From Hydractinia symbiolongicarpus (taxonomy: Eukaryota > Cnidaria > Hydrozoa > Anthoathecata > Hydractiniidae), in the NCBI RefSeq assembly GCF_029227915.1, contig NC_079884.1, forward strand, positions 4,032,001-4,096,000: 64,000 bases of DNA, given 5' to 3'. The position numbers and the translations under genes were made by a program. Positions 49,528-62,637 of this stretch are shown here, one piece after another (position 1 is the stretch's first letter; each line of letters opens with the position of its first letter). Below the pieces are notes generated by a model that was not told where the DNA came from, ran no database searches, and saw only the letters and a list, made by a program, of their open reading frames with translations.

Positions 49528-51831
49528 CCCTGGGTACTTTCTTTGTATACTTTTGACTATACGGGCCGAGTCCAGGATTTACGGGAAAGCGCAGGTTTTC
49601 GTTTGCCGGCGATTAACCTTCTTTTATTCATCGTCTCATCAAAATTGAAAACATTTTTAAAAAATACAAGTCTCATGCGTTTTAGTGCTGAAAAAATAAT
49701 TTAAAAAATCGTTCAGGAAATGAGTTTACTCCCTGGGTACTTTCTTTGTATATTTTGACTATGCGGGCCGAGTCCGGGGTTTACGGGAAATGGCGGGTTT
49801 TCGTTTGCCGGCGATTAAACGTCTTTTATTCAGCGTCTCATCAAAAATGAAAACATTTTTAAAAACTACAAGTCTCATGCGTTTTAGTGCTGAAAAAATA
49901 ATTTAAAAAGTCGTTCGGGAAATGAGTTTACTCCCTGGGTACTTTCTTTGTATACTTTTGATTATACGGACCTAGTCCGAGGTTTACGGGAAATGGCGGG
50001 TTTTCGTTTGCCGGCAGTTAAACTTCTTTTATTCAGCGTCTCATCAAAAATGAAAACATTTTTGAAAACTACAAGTCTTATGCGTTTTAGCGGTGAAAAG
50101 ATAATTTAAAAAATGGTTTTTGAAATGAGTTTACTCACAGGGTACTTTCTTTGTATACATTCGACTATACCGGCCAAGCCCGGGATTTACGTGAAATCGC
50201 GGGTTTTCGTTTGCCGGCGATTAAACCACTTTCATTAAGCGTCTCATCAAAAATGAAAACATTTCTGAAAACTACAAGTCTCATGCGTTTTAGTGGTGAA
50301 AAAATAACTTAAAAAATCGTTCCGGAAATAAGTTTACTCCCTGGGTACTTTCTTTGTATACTTTTGACTATACGGGCCGAGTCCGGGATTTACGGGAAAT
50401 CGCGGGTTTTCGTTTGCCGGCGATTAAACTTCTTTTATTCACCGTCTCATCAAAAATGAAAACATTTTTAAAAACTACAAGTCTCATGCGTTTTAGTGCT
50501 GAAAAAATATTTTAAAAAATCGTTCGGGAAATGAGTTTACTCCCTGGGTACTTTCTTTGTATATTTTGACTATGCGGGCCGAGTCCGGGGTTTACGGGAA
50601 ATGGCGGGTTTTCGTTTGCCGGCGATTAAACGTCTTTTATTCAGCGTTTCATCAAAAATGAAAACATTTTTAAAAACTACAAGTCTCATGGGCTCTAGTG
50701 GTGAAATAATAATTCAAAAAATCGTTTGGGAAATTAGTTTACTCCCTGGGTACTTTCTTTGTATACTTTTGACTATACGGGCCGAGTCCGGGATTTACGG
50801 GAAATCGCAGGTTTTCGTTTGCCGGCGATTAAATTTCTTTTATTCAGCGTCTCATCAAAAATGAAAACATTTTTGAAAACTACAAGTCTCATGCGTTTTA
50901 GTGGTGAAAAAATAAATTAAAAAATCGTTCGGGAAATGAGTTTACTCCCTGGGTACTATCTTTGTATACTTTTGACTATACGGGCCGAGTCCGGGATTTA
51001 CGGGAAATCGCAGGTTTTCGTTTGCCGGCGATTAAATTTCTTTTATTCAGCGTCTCATCAAAAATGAAAACATTTTTGAAAACTACAAGTCTCATGCGTT
51101 TTAGTGGTGAAAAAATAACTTAAAAAATCGTTCCAGAAATGAGTTTACTCCCTGGGTACTTTCTTTGTATACATTCGACTATACGGGCCAAGCCCGGGAT
51201 TTACGGGAAATCGCGGGTTTTCGTTTGCCGGCGATTAAACCTGTTTCATTAAGCGTCTCTTCAAAAATGAAAATATTTTTGAAAACTACAAGTCTCATGC
51301 GTTTTAGTGGTGCAAAAAAAATTTAAAAATCGTTCGGGAAATGAATTTACTCCCTGGGTACTTTCTTTGTATACATTCGACTATACGGGCCAAGCCCGGG
51401 ATTTACGGGAAATCGCGGGATTTTGTTTGCCGGCGATTAAACAACTTTCATTAAACGTCCCATCAAAAATGAAAACATTTCTGAAAACTACAAGTCTCAT
51501 GCGTTTTAGTGGTGAAAATTAATTTAAAAAATCGTTCGGGAAATGAGTTTACTCCCTGGGTACTTTCTCTGTATACTTTTGACTATACGGGCCGAGTCCG
51601 GGATTTACGGGAAGTCGCGGGTTTTCGTTTGCCGGCGATTAAACTTCTTTTATTCAGCGTCTCATCAAAAATGAAAATATTTTTAAGTACTACAAGTCTC
51701 ATGGGCTTTAGTGGTGAAATAATAATTTAAAAAATCGTTCGGGAAATGAGTTTACTCCCTGGGTACTTTCTTTGTAAACTTTTGACTATACGGGCCAAGT
51801 CCGGGATTTACGGGAAGTCGCGGGTTTTTGT
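49528..51831 (+). repeat. Mixed monomers with partners 5.7-6.5 kb downstream
   Basis: Parts reappear later. The aataacttaaaaaatcgttccgg monomer (50321) recurs at 56001, and catgggctctagtgg with gaaattag (50689) recurs at 57180, 61233 and 61436. Gtgcaaaaaaaattt (51310) recurs at 57597, 58410 and 60840. Offsets differ from one marker to the next, so the blocks have been rearranged rather than copied as one piece. Confidence 0.75.
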
Positions 51832-53455
51832 TTGCCGGCGATTAAACTTCTTTTATTCAGCGTCTCATCAAAAATGAAAATATTTTTAAATACTACAAGT
51901 CTCATGGGCTTTAGTGGTGAAATAATAATTTATAAAATCGTTCGGGAAATGAGTTTACTCCCTGGGTACTTTCTTTGTATACTTTTGACTATACGGGCCG
52001 AGTCCGGGATTTACGGGAAGTCACGGGTTTTCGTTTGCCGGCGATTAAACTTCTTTTATTCAGCGTCTCATCAAAAATGAAAATATTTTTAAATACTACA
52101 AGTCTCATGGGCTTTAGTGGTGAAATAATAATTTAAAAAATCGTTCGGAAAATGAGTTTACACCCTGGGTACTTTCTTTGTATACTTTTGACTATACGGG
52201 CCGAGTCCGTGATTTACGGGAAATCGCAGGTTTTCGTTTACCGGCGATTAAACTTCTTTTATTCAGCGTCTCATCAAAAATAAAAACATTTTTGAAAACT
52301 ACAAGTCTCATGGGCTTTAGTGGTGAAATAATAATTTATAAAATCGTTCGGGAAATGAGTTTACTCCCTGGGTACTTTCTTTGTATACTTTTGACTATAC
52401 GGGCCGAGTCCGGGATTTACGGGAAGTCACGGGTTTTCGTTTGCCGGCGATTAAACTTCTTTTATTCAGCGTCTCATCAAAAATGAAAATATTTTTAAAT
52501 ACGACAAGTCTCATGGGCTTTAGTGGTGAAATAATAATTTAAAAAATCGTTCGGGAAATGAGTTTACACCCTGGGTACTTTCTTTGTATACTTTTGACTA
52601 TACGGGCCGAGTCCGTGATTTACGGGAAATCGCAGGTTTTCGTTTACCGGCGATTAAACTTCTTTTATTCAGCGTCTCATCAAGAATAAAAACATTTTTG
52701 AAAACTACAAGTCTCATGCGTTTTAGTGGTGAAAAAATAATTTAAAAAATCGTTCGGGAAATGAGTTTACTCCCTGGGTACTTTCATTGTATACTTTTGA
52801 CTATGCGGGCCGAGTCCGGGGCTTACGGGAAATGGCGGGTTTTCGTTTGCCGGCGATTAAACTTTTTTTATTCAGCGTCTCATCAAAAATAAAAACATTT
52901 TTGAAAACTACAAGTCTCAAGCGTTTTAGTTGTGAAAAGATAATTTAAAAAATCGTTTTGGAAATGAGTTTACTCACAGGGTACTTTCTTTGTATACATT
53001 CGACTATACGGGCCAAGCCCGGGATTTACGGGAAATCGCGGGTTTTCGTTTGCCGGCGATTAAACCACTTTCATTAAGCGTCTCATCAAAAATGATAACA
53101 TTTCTGAAAACTACAAGTCTCATGGGCTTTAGTGGTGAAAAAATAATTTAAAAAATCGTTCGGGAAATGAGTTTACTCCCTGGGTACTTTTTTTGTATAC
53201 TTTTGACTATGCGGGCCGAGTCCGGGGTTTACGGGAAATGGCGGGTTTTCGTTTGCCGGCCATTAAACTTCTTTTATTCAGCGTCTCATCAAAAATAAAA
53301 ACATTTTTGAAAACTACAAGTCTCATGCGTTTTAGTGGTGAAAAAATAATTTAAAAAATCGTTCGGGAAATGAGTTTACACCCTGGGTACTTTCTTTCTA
53401 TACTTTTGACTATACGGGCCGAGTCCGGGATTTACGGGAAATCGCAGGTTTTCGT
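51832..53455 (+). repeat. 1,624-bp eight-monomer unit, copy 1
   Basis: Exactly 8 x 203 bp. Ataatttataaaatcg, the gtccgtgattt monomer, tttcattg, ggggcttacggg and tagttgtgaaaag recur at +1,624. Private changes here are aatacgacaag (52500) and catcaagaataaa (52680). Confidence 0.87.
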
Positions 53456-55096
53456 TTGCCGGCGATTAAACTTCTTTTATTCAGCGTCTCATCAAAAATG
53501 AAAATATTTTTAAATACTACAAGTCTCATGGGCTTTAGTGGTGAAATAATAATTTATAACATCGTTCGGGAAATGAGTTTACTCCCTGGGTACTTTCTTT
53601 GTATACTTTTGACTATACGGGCCGAGTCCGGGATTTGCGGGAAGTCACGGGTTTTCGTTTGCCGGCGATTAAACTTCTTTTATTCAGCGTCTCATCAAAA
53701 ATGAAAATATTTTTAAATACTACAAGTCTCATGGGTTTTAGTGGTGAAATAATAATTTAAAAAATCGTTCGGGAAATGAGTTTACACCCTGGGTACTTTC
53801 TTTGTATACTTTTGACTATACGGGCCGAGTCCGTGATTTACCGGAAATCGCAGGTTTTCGTTTACCGGCGATTAAACTTCTTTTATTCAGCGTCTCATCA
53901 AAAATAAAAACATTTTTGAAAACTACAAGTCTCATGGGCTTTAGTGGTGAAATAATAATTTATAAAATCGTTCGGGAAATGAGTTTACTCCCTGGGTACT
54001 TTCTTTGTATACTTTTGACTATACGGGCCGAGTCCGGGATTAACGGGAAGTCACGGGTTTTCGTTTGCCGGCGATTAAACTTCTTTTATTCAGCGTCTCA
54101 TCAAAAATGAAAATATTTTTAAATACTACAAGTCTCATGGGCTTTAGTGGTGAAATAAAAATTTAAAAATCGTTCGGGAAATGAGTTTACACCCTGGGTA
54201 CTTTCTTTGTATACTTTTGACTATACGGGCCGAGTCCGTGATTTACGGGAAATCGCAGGTTTTCGTTTACCGGCGATTAAACTTCTTTTATTCAGCGTCT
54301 CATCAAAAATAAAAACATTTTTGAAAACTACAAGTCTCATGCGTTTTAGTGGTGAAAAAATAATTTAAAAAATCGTTCGGGAAATGAGTTTACTCCCTGG
54401 GTACTTTCATTGTATACTTTTGACTATGCGGGCCGAGTCCGGGGCTTACGGGAAATGGCGGGTTTTCGTTTGCCGGCGATTAAACTTTTTTTTATTCAGC
54501 GTCTCATCAAAAATAAAAACATTTTTGAAAACTACAAGTCTCAAGCGTTTTAGTTGTGAAAAGATAATTTAAAAAATCGTTTTGGAAATGAGTTTACTCA
54601 CAGGGTACTTTCTTTGTATACATTCGACTATACGGGCCAAGCCCGGGATTTACGGGAAATCGCGGGTTTTCGTTTGCCGGCGATTAAACCACTTTCATTA
54701 AGCGTCTCATCAAAAATGATAACATTTCTGAAAACTACAAGTCTCATGGGCTTTAGTGGTGAAAAAATAATTTAAAAAATCGTTCGGGAAATGAGTTTAC
54801 TCCCTGGGTACTTTTTTTGTATACTTTTGACTATGCGGGCCGAGTCCGGGGTTTACGGGAAACGGCGGGTTTTCGTTTGCCGGCCATTAAACTTCTTTTA
54901 TTCAGCGTCTCATCAAAAATAAAAACATTTTTGAAAACTACAAGTCTCATGCGTTTTAGTGGTGAAAAAATAATTTAAAAAATCGTTCGGGAAATGAGTT
55001 TACACCCTGGGTACTTTCTTTCTATACTTTTGACTATACGGGCCGAGTCCGGGATTTACGAGAAATCGCAGGTTTTCGTTTGCCGGCGATTAAACT
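53456..55096 (+). repeat. 1,624-bp eight-monomer unit, copy 2
   Basis: Follows copy 1 directly and ends where aaactgctttt (55093) replaces aaacttctttt. Private changes are tataacatcg (53555), gatttgcggg (53633), gattaacggg (54040), a one-base loss in aaaaatttaaaaatcg (54155) and one extra t at 54484. Confidence 0.87.
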
Positions 55097-58000
55097 GCTT
55101 TTATTCAGCGTCTCATCAAAAATGAAAACATTCTTGAAAACTACAAGTCTCATGCGTTTTAGTGGTAAAATAATAATTTAAAAAATCGTTTAGGAAATGA
55201 GTTTACTCCCTGGGTACTTTCTTTGTATACTTTTGACTATACGGGCCGAGTCCAGGATTTACGGGAAAGCGCAGGTTTTCGTTTGCCGGCGATTAAACTT
55301 CTTTTATTCACCGTCTCATCAAAATTGAAAACATTTTTAAAAACTACAAGTCTCATGCGTTTTAGTGCTGAAAAAATAATTTAAAAAATCGTTCAGGAAA
55401 TGAGTTTACTCCCTGGGTACTTTCTTTGTATATTTTGACTATGCGGGCCGAGTCCGGGGTTTACGGGAAATGGCGGGTTTTCGTTTGCCGGCGATTAAAC
55501 GTCTTTTATTCAGCGTCTCATCAAAAATGAAAACATTTTTAAAAACTACAAGTCTCATGCGTTTTAGTGCTGAAAAAATAATTTAAAAAGTCGTTCGGGA
55601 AATGAGTTTACTCCCTGGGTACTTTCTTTGTATACTTTTGATTATACGGACCTAGTCCGGGGTTTACGGGAAATGGCGGGTTTTCGTTTGCCGCCGGTTA
55701 AACTTCTTTTATTCAGCGTCTCATCAAAAATGAAAACATTTTTGAAAACTACAAGTCTTATGCGTTTTAGTGGTGAAAAGATAATTTAAAAAATGGTTTT
55801 TGAAATGAGTTTACTCACAGGGTACTTTCTTTGTATACATTCGACTATACCGGCCAAGCCCGGGATTTACGGGAAATCGCGGGTTTTCGTTTGCCGGCGA
55901 TTAAACCACTTTCATTAAGCGTCTCATCAAAAATGAAAACATTTCTGAAAACTACAAGTCTCATGCGTTTTAGTGGTGAAAAAATAACTTAAAAAATCGT
56001 TCCGGAAATAAGTTTACTCCCTGGGTACTTTCTTTGTATACTTTTGACTATACGGGCCGAGTCCGGGATTTACGGGAAATCGCGGGTTTTCGTTTGCCGG
56101 CGATTAAACTTCTTTTATTCACCGTCTCATCAAAAATGAAAACATTTTTAAAAACTACAAGTCTCATGCGTTTTAGTGCTGAAAAAATAATTTAAAAAAT
56201 CGTTCGGGAAATGAGTTTACTCCCTGGGTACTTTCTTTGTATATTTTGACTATGCGGGCCGAGTCCGGGGTTTACGGGAAATGGCGGGTTTTCGTTTGCC
56301 GGCGATTAAACTTCTTTTATTCACCGTCTCATCAAAATTGAAAACATTTTTAAAAAATACAAGTCTCATGCGTTTTAGTGCTGAAAAAATAATTTAAAAA
56401 ATCGTTCAGGAAATGAGTTTACTCCCTGGGTACTTTCTTTGTATATTTTGACTATGCGGGCCGAGTCCGGGGTTTACGGGAAATGGCGGGTTTTCGTTTG
56501 CCGGCGATTAAACGTCTTCTATTCAGCGTCTCATCAAAAATGAAAACATTTTTAAAAACTACAAGTCTCATGCGTTTTAGTGCTGAAAAAATAATTTAAA
56601 AAGTCGTTCGGGAAATGAGTTTACTCCCTGGGTACTTTCTTTGTATACTTTTGATTATACGGACCTAGTCCGGGGTTTACGGGAAATGGCGGGTTTTCGT
56701 TTGCCGGCGGTTAAACTTCTTTTATTCAGCGTCTCATCAAAAATGAAAACATTTCTGAAAACTACAAGTCTCATGCGTTTTAGTGGTGAAAAAATAACTT
56801 AAAAAATCGTTCCGGAAATAAGTTTACTCCCTGGGTACTTTCTTTGTATACTTTTGACTATACGGGCCGAGTCCGGGATTTACGGGAAATCGCGGGTTTT
56901 CGTTTGCCGGCGATTAAACTTCTTTTATTCACCGTCTCATCAAAAATGAAAACATTTTTAAAAACTACAAGTCTCATGCGTTTTAGTGCTGAAAAAATAA
57001 TTTAAAAAATCGTTCAAGAAATGAGTTTACTCCCTGGGTACTTTCTTTGTATATTTTGACTATGCGGGCCGAGTCCGGGGTTTACGGGAAATGGCGGGTT
57101 TTTGTTTGCCGGCGATTAAACGTCTTTTATTCAGCGTCTCATCAAAAATGAAAACATTTTTAAAAACTACAAGTCTCATGGGCTCTAGTGGTGAAATAAT
57201 AATTCAAAAAATCGTTTGGGAAATTAGTTTACTCCCTGGGTACTTTCTTTGTATACTTTTGACTATACGGGCCGAGTCCGGGATTTACGGGAAATCGCAG
57301 GTTTTCGTTTGCCGGCGATTAAATTTCTTTTATTCAGCGTCTCATCAAAAATGAAAACATTTTTGAAAACTACAAGTCTCATGCGTTTTAGTGGTGAAAA
57401 AATAACTTAAAAAATCGTTCCAGAAGTGAGTTTACTCCCTGGGTACTATCTTTGTATACATTCGACTATACGGGCCAAGCCCGGGATTTACGGGAAATCG
57501 CAGGTTTTCGTTTGGCGGCGATTAAACCTGTTTCATTAAGCGTCTCTTCAAAAATGAAAACATTTTTGAAAACTACAAGTCTCATGCGTTTTAGTGGTGC
57601 AAAAAAAATTTAAAAATCGTTCGGGAAATGAATTTACTCCCTGGGTACTTTCTTTGTATACATTCGACTATACGGGCCGAGCCCGGGATTTACGGGAAAT
57701 TGCGGGATTTTGTTTGCCGGCGATTAAACTTCTTTTATTCAGCGTCTCATCAAAAATGAAAACATTTTTGAAAACTACAAGTCTTATGCGTTTTAGTGGT
57801 GAAAAAATAATTTAAAAAATGGTTTTGGAAATGAGTTTACTCCCTGGGTACTTTCTTTGTATACTTTTAACTATACGGGCCGAGTCCGGGATTTACGGGA
57901 AATCGCAGGTTTTCGTTTGCCGGCGATTAAATTTCTTTTATTCAGCGTCTCATCAAAAATGAAAACATTTTTGAAAACTACAAGTCTAATGCGTTTTAGT

Positions 58001-58989
58001 GGTGAAAAAGTAAATTAAAAAATCGTTCGGGAAATGAGTTTACTCCCTGGGTACTATCTTTGTATACTTTTGACTATACGGGCCAAGCCCGGGATTTACG
58101 GGAAATCTCGGGTTTTCGTTTGCCGGCGATTAAACCTCTTTCATTAAGCGTCTCATCAAAAATGAAAACATTTTTGAAAACTACAAGTCTCATGCGTTTT
58201 AGTGTTGAAAAAATAAATTAAAAAATCGTTCTGGAAATGAGTTTACTCACAGGGTACTTTCTTTGTATACATTCGACTATACGGGCCAAGCCCGGGATTT
58301 ACGGGATATCGCGGGTTTTCGTTTGCCGGCGATTAAACCTGTTTCATTAAGCGTCTCATCAAAAATGAAAATATTTTTGAAAACTACAAGTCTCATGCGT
58401 TTTAGTGGTGCAAAAAAAATTTAAAAAATCGTTAGGGAAATGAGTTTACTCCCTGGGTACTTTCTTTGTATACATTCGACTATACGGGCCAAGCCCGGTA
58501 TTTACGGGAAATCGCGGGATTTTGTTTGCCGGCGATTAAACCTCTTTTATTAAGCCTCTCATCAAAAATGAAAACATTTTTGAAAACTGCAAGTCTCATG
58601 CGTTTTAGTGGTGAAAAGATAATTGAAAAAATCGTTTCGGAAATGAGTTTACTCACAGGGTACTTTCTTTGTATACATTCGACTATACGGACCAAGCCCG
58701 GGATTTACGGGAAATCGCGGGTTTTTGTTTGCCGGGGATTAAACAACTTTCATTAAGCGTCTTATCAAAAATGAAAACATTTCTGAAAACTACAAGTCTC
58801 ATGCGTTTTAGTGGTGAAAATTAATATAAAAAATCGTTCGGGAAATGAGTTTACTCCCTGGGTACTTTCTTTGTATACTTTTGACTATACGGGCCGAGTC
58901 TGGGATTTACGGGAAGTCGCGGGTTTTCGTTTGCCGGCAATTAAACCTCTTTTATTCAGCGTCTCATCAAAAATGAAAACATTTTTAAA
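55097..58989 (+). repeat. Rearranged monomers with several distant partners
   Basis: This stretch joins segments seen elsewhere. The part at 55700-56200 resembles 50030-50520. The rare cttctattcagcg at 56516 recurs at 62394 (+5,878). The part at 57400-57830 recurs at about 60640-61070 (+3,243). A monomer at 58480-58760 has tattaagcctctc and gccggggatt, unlike any neighbour. I see no gene. Confidence 0.75.
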
Positions 58990-61900
58990 AACTACAAGTC
59001 TCATGGGCTTTAGTGGTGAAATAATAATTTAAAAAATCGTTCGAGAAATGAGTTTACTCCCTGGGTACTTTCTTTGTATACTTTTGACTATACGGGCGGA
59101 GTCCGGGATTTACGGGAAGTCGCGGGTTTTCGTTTACCGGCGATTAAACCTCTTTCATTAAGAGTCTCATCAAAAATGAAAACATTTTTGACAACTACAA
59201 GTCTCATGCGTTTTAGTGGTGAAAAAATAATTTAAAAAATCGTTCGGGAAATGAGTTTACTCCCTGGGTACTTTTTTTGTATACTTTTGACTATGCGGGC
59301 CGAGTCCGGGGTTTACGGGAAATGGCGGGTTTTCGTTTGCCGGCGATTAAACTTCTTTTATTCAGCGTCTCATCAAAAATAAAAACATTTTTTAAAACTA
59401 CAAGTCTCAAGCGTTTTAGTGGTGAAAAGATAATTTAAAAATTCGTTTTGGAAATGAGTTTATTCACAGGGTACTTTCTTTGTATACATTCGACTATACG
59501 GGCCAAGCCCGGGATTTACGGGAAATCGCGGGTTTTCGTTTGCCGGCGATTAAACCACTTTCATTAAGCGTCTCATCAAAAATGAAAACATTTCTGAAAA
59601 CTACAAGTCTCATGCGTTTTAGTGGTGAAAAAATAACTTAAAAAATCGTTCTGGAAATAGGTTTACTCCCTGGGTACTTTCTTTGTATACTTTTGACTAT
59701 ACGGGCCGAGTCCGGGATTTACGGGAAATCGCGGGTTTTCGTTTGCCGGCGATTAAACTTCTTTTATTCACCGTCTCATCAAAAATGAAAACATTTTTAA
59801 AAACTACAAGTCTCATGCGTTTTAGTGCTGAAAAAATAATTTAAAAAATCGTTCAGGAAATGAGTTTACTCCCTGGGTACTTTCTTTGTACATTTTGACT
59901 ATGCGGGCCGAGTCCGGGTTTACGGGAAATGGCGGGTTTTCGTTTGCCGGCGATTAAACGTCTTTTATTCAGCGTCTCATCAAAAATGAAAACATTTTTA
60001 AAAACTACAAGTCTCATGCGTTTTAGTGCTGAAAAAATAATTTAAAAAGTCGTTCGGGAAATGAGTTTACTCCCTGGGTACTTTCTTTGTATACTTTTGA
60101 TTATACGGACCTAGTCCGGGGTTTACGGGAAATGGCGGGTTTTCGTTTGCCGGCGGTTAAACTTCTTTTATTCAGCGTCTCATCAAAAATGAAAACATTT
60201 CTGAAAACTACAAGTCTCATGCGTTTTAGTGGTGAAAAAGTAACTTAAAAAATCGTTCCGGAAATAAGTTTACTCCCAGGGTACTTTCTTTGTATACTTT
60301 TGACTATACGGGCCGAGTCCGGGATTTACGGGAAATCGCGGGTTTTCGTTTGCCGGCGATTAAACTTCTTTTATTCACCGTCTCATCAAAAATGAAAACA
60401 TTTTTAAAAACTACAAGTCTCATGCGTTTTAGTGCTGAAAAAATAATTTAAAAAATCGTTCGGGAAATGAGTTTACTCCCTGGGTACTTTCTTTGTATAT
60501 TTTGACTATGCGGGCCGAGTCCGGGGTTTACGGGAAATCGCAGGTTTTCGTTTGCCGGCGATTAAATTTCTTTTATTCAGCGTCTCATCAAAAATGAAAA
60601 CATTTTTGAAAACTACAAGTCTCATGCGTTTTAGTGGTGAAAAAATAACTTAAAAAATCGTTCCAGAAATGAGTTTACTCCCTGGGTACTATCTTTGTAT
60701 ACATTCGACTATACGGGCCAAGCCCGGGATTTACGGGAAATCGCAGGTTTTCGTTTGGCGGCGATTGAACCTGTTTCATTAAGCGTCTCTTCAAAAATGA
60801 AAACATTTTTGAAAACTACAAGTCTCATGCGTTTTAGTGGTGCAAAAAAAATTTAAAAATCGTTCGGGAAATGAATTTACTCCCTGGGTACTTTCTTTGT
60901 ATACATTCGACTATACGGGCCAAGCCCGGGATTTACGGGAAATTGCGGGATTTTGTTTGCCGGCGATTAAACTTCTTTTATTCAGCGTCTCATCAAAAAT
61001 GAAAACATTTTTGAAAACTACAAGTCTTATGCGTTTTAGTGGTGAAAAAATAATTTAAAAAATGGTTTTAGAAATGAGTTTACTCACAGGGTACTTTCTT
61101 TGTATACATTCGACTATACCGGCCAAGCCCGGGATTTACGGGAAATCGCGGGTTTTCGTTTGCCGGCGATTAAACCACTTTCATTAAGCGTCTCATCAAA
61201 AATGAAAACATTTTTAAAAACTACAAGTCTCATGGGCTCTAGTGGTGAAATAATAATTTAAAAAATCGTTTGGGAAATTAGTTTACTCCCTGGGTACTTT
61301 CTTTGTATACTTTTGACTATACGGGCCGAGTCCGGGATTTACGGGAAATCGCGGGTTTTCGTTTGCCGGCGATTAAACTTCTTTTATTCAGCGTCTCATC
61401 AAAAATGAAAACATTTTTAAAAACTACAAGTCTCATGGGCTCTAGTGGTGAAATAATAATTCAAAAAATCGTTTGGGAAATTAGTTTACTCCCTGGGTAC
61501 TTTCTTTGTATACTTTTAACTATACGGGCCGAGTCCGGGATTTACGGGAAATCGCAGGTTTTCGTTTGCCGGCGATTAAATTTCTTTTATTCAGCGTCTC
61601 ATCAAAAATGAAAACATTTTTGAAAACTACAAGTCTAATGCGTTTTAGTGGTGAAAAAGTAAATTAAAAAATCGTTCGGGAAATGAGTTTACTCCCTGGG
61701 TACTTTCTTTGTATACATTCGACTATACCGGCCAAGCCCGGGATTTACGGGAAATCGCGGGTTTTCGTTTGCCGGCGATTAAACCACTTTCATTAAGCGT
61801 CTCATCAAAAATGAAAACATTTCTGAAAACTACAAGTCTCATGCGTTTTAGTGGTGAAAAAATAACTTAAAAAATCGTTCCGGAAATAAGTTTACTCCCT

Positions 61901-62637
61901 GGGTACTTTCTTTGTATACTTTTGACTATACGGGCCGAGTCCGGGATTTACGGGAAATCGCGGGTTTTCGTTTGCCGGCGATTAAACTTCTTTTATTCAC
62001 CGTCTCATCAAAAATGAAAACATTTTTAAAAACTACAAGTCTCATGCGTTTTAGTGCTGAAAAAATAATTTTAAAAATCGTTCGGGAAATGAGTTTACTC
62101 CCTGGGTACTTTCTTTGTATATTTTGACTATGCGGGCCGAGTCCGGGGTTTACGGGAAATGGCGGGTTTTCGTTTGCCGGCGATTAAACTTCTTTTATTC
62201 ACCGTCTCATCAAAATTGAAAACATTTTTAAAAAATACAAGTCTCATGCGTTTTAGTGCTGAAAAAATAATTTAAAAAATCGTTCAGGAAATGAGTTTAC
62301 TCCCTGGGTACTTTCTTTGTATATTTTGACTATGCGGGCCGAGTCCGGGGTTTACGGGAAATGGCGGGTTTTCGTTTGCCGGCGATTAAACGTCTTCTAT
62401 TCAGCGTCTCATCAAAAATGAAAACATTTTTAAAAACTACAAGTCTCATGCGTTTTAGTGCTGAAAAAATAATTTAAAAAGTCGTCCGGGAAATGAGTTT
62501 ACTCCCTGGGTACTTTCTTTGTATACTTTTGATTATACGGACCTAGTCCGGGGTTTACGGGAAATGGCGGGTTTTCGTTTGCCGGCGGTTAAACTTCTTT
62601 TATTCAGCGTCTCATCAAAAATGAAAACATTTCTGAA
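58990..62637 (+). repeat. 3,648-bp tandem duplication, copy 1
   Basis: About 18 monomers. Private markers repeating at +3,648 are cgggcggagtccggg (59094), attaagagtctc (59157), tttgacaactac (59187), acattttttaaaac (59386), aaaaattcgtttt (59437), ttgtacatttt (59887), gtccgggtttacggg (59917) and ctcccagggtac (60273). Confidence 0.9.
61195..61600 (+). repeat. Single-monomer (203-bp) tandem duplication
   Basis: Two adjacent monomers share the rare catgggctctagtgg and tcgtttgggaaattag (61233 and 61436). They differ at aataatttaaa against aataattcaaa. Most neighbours in the array are of different subtypes, so this is a case of exchange by one unit. Confidence 0.75.
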
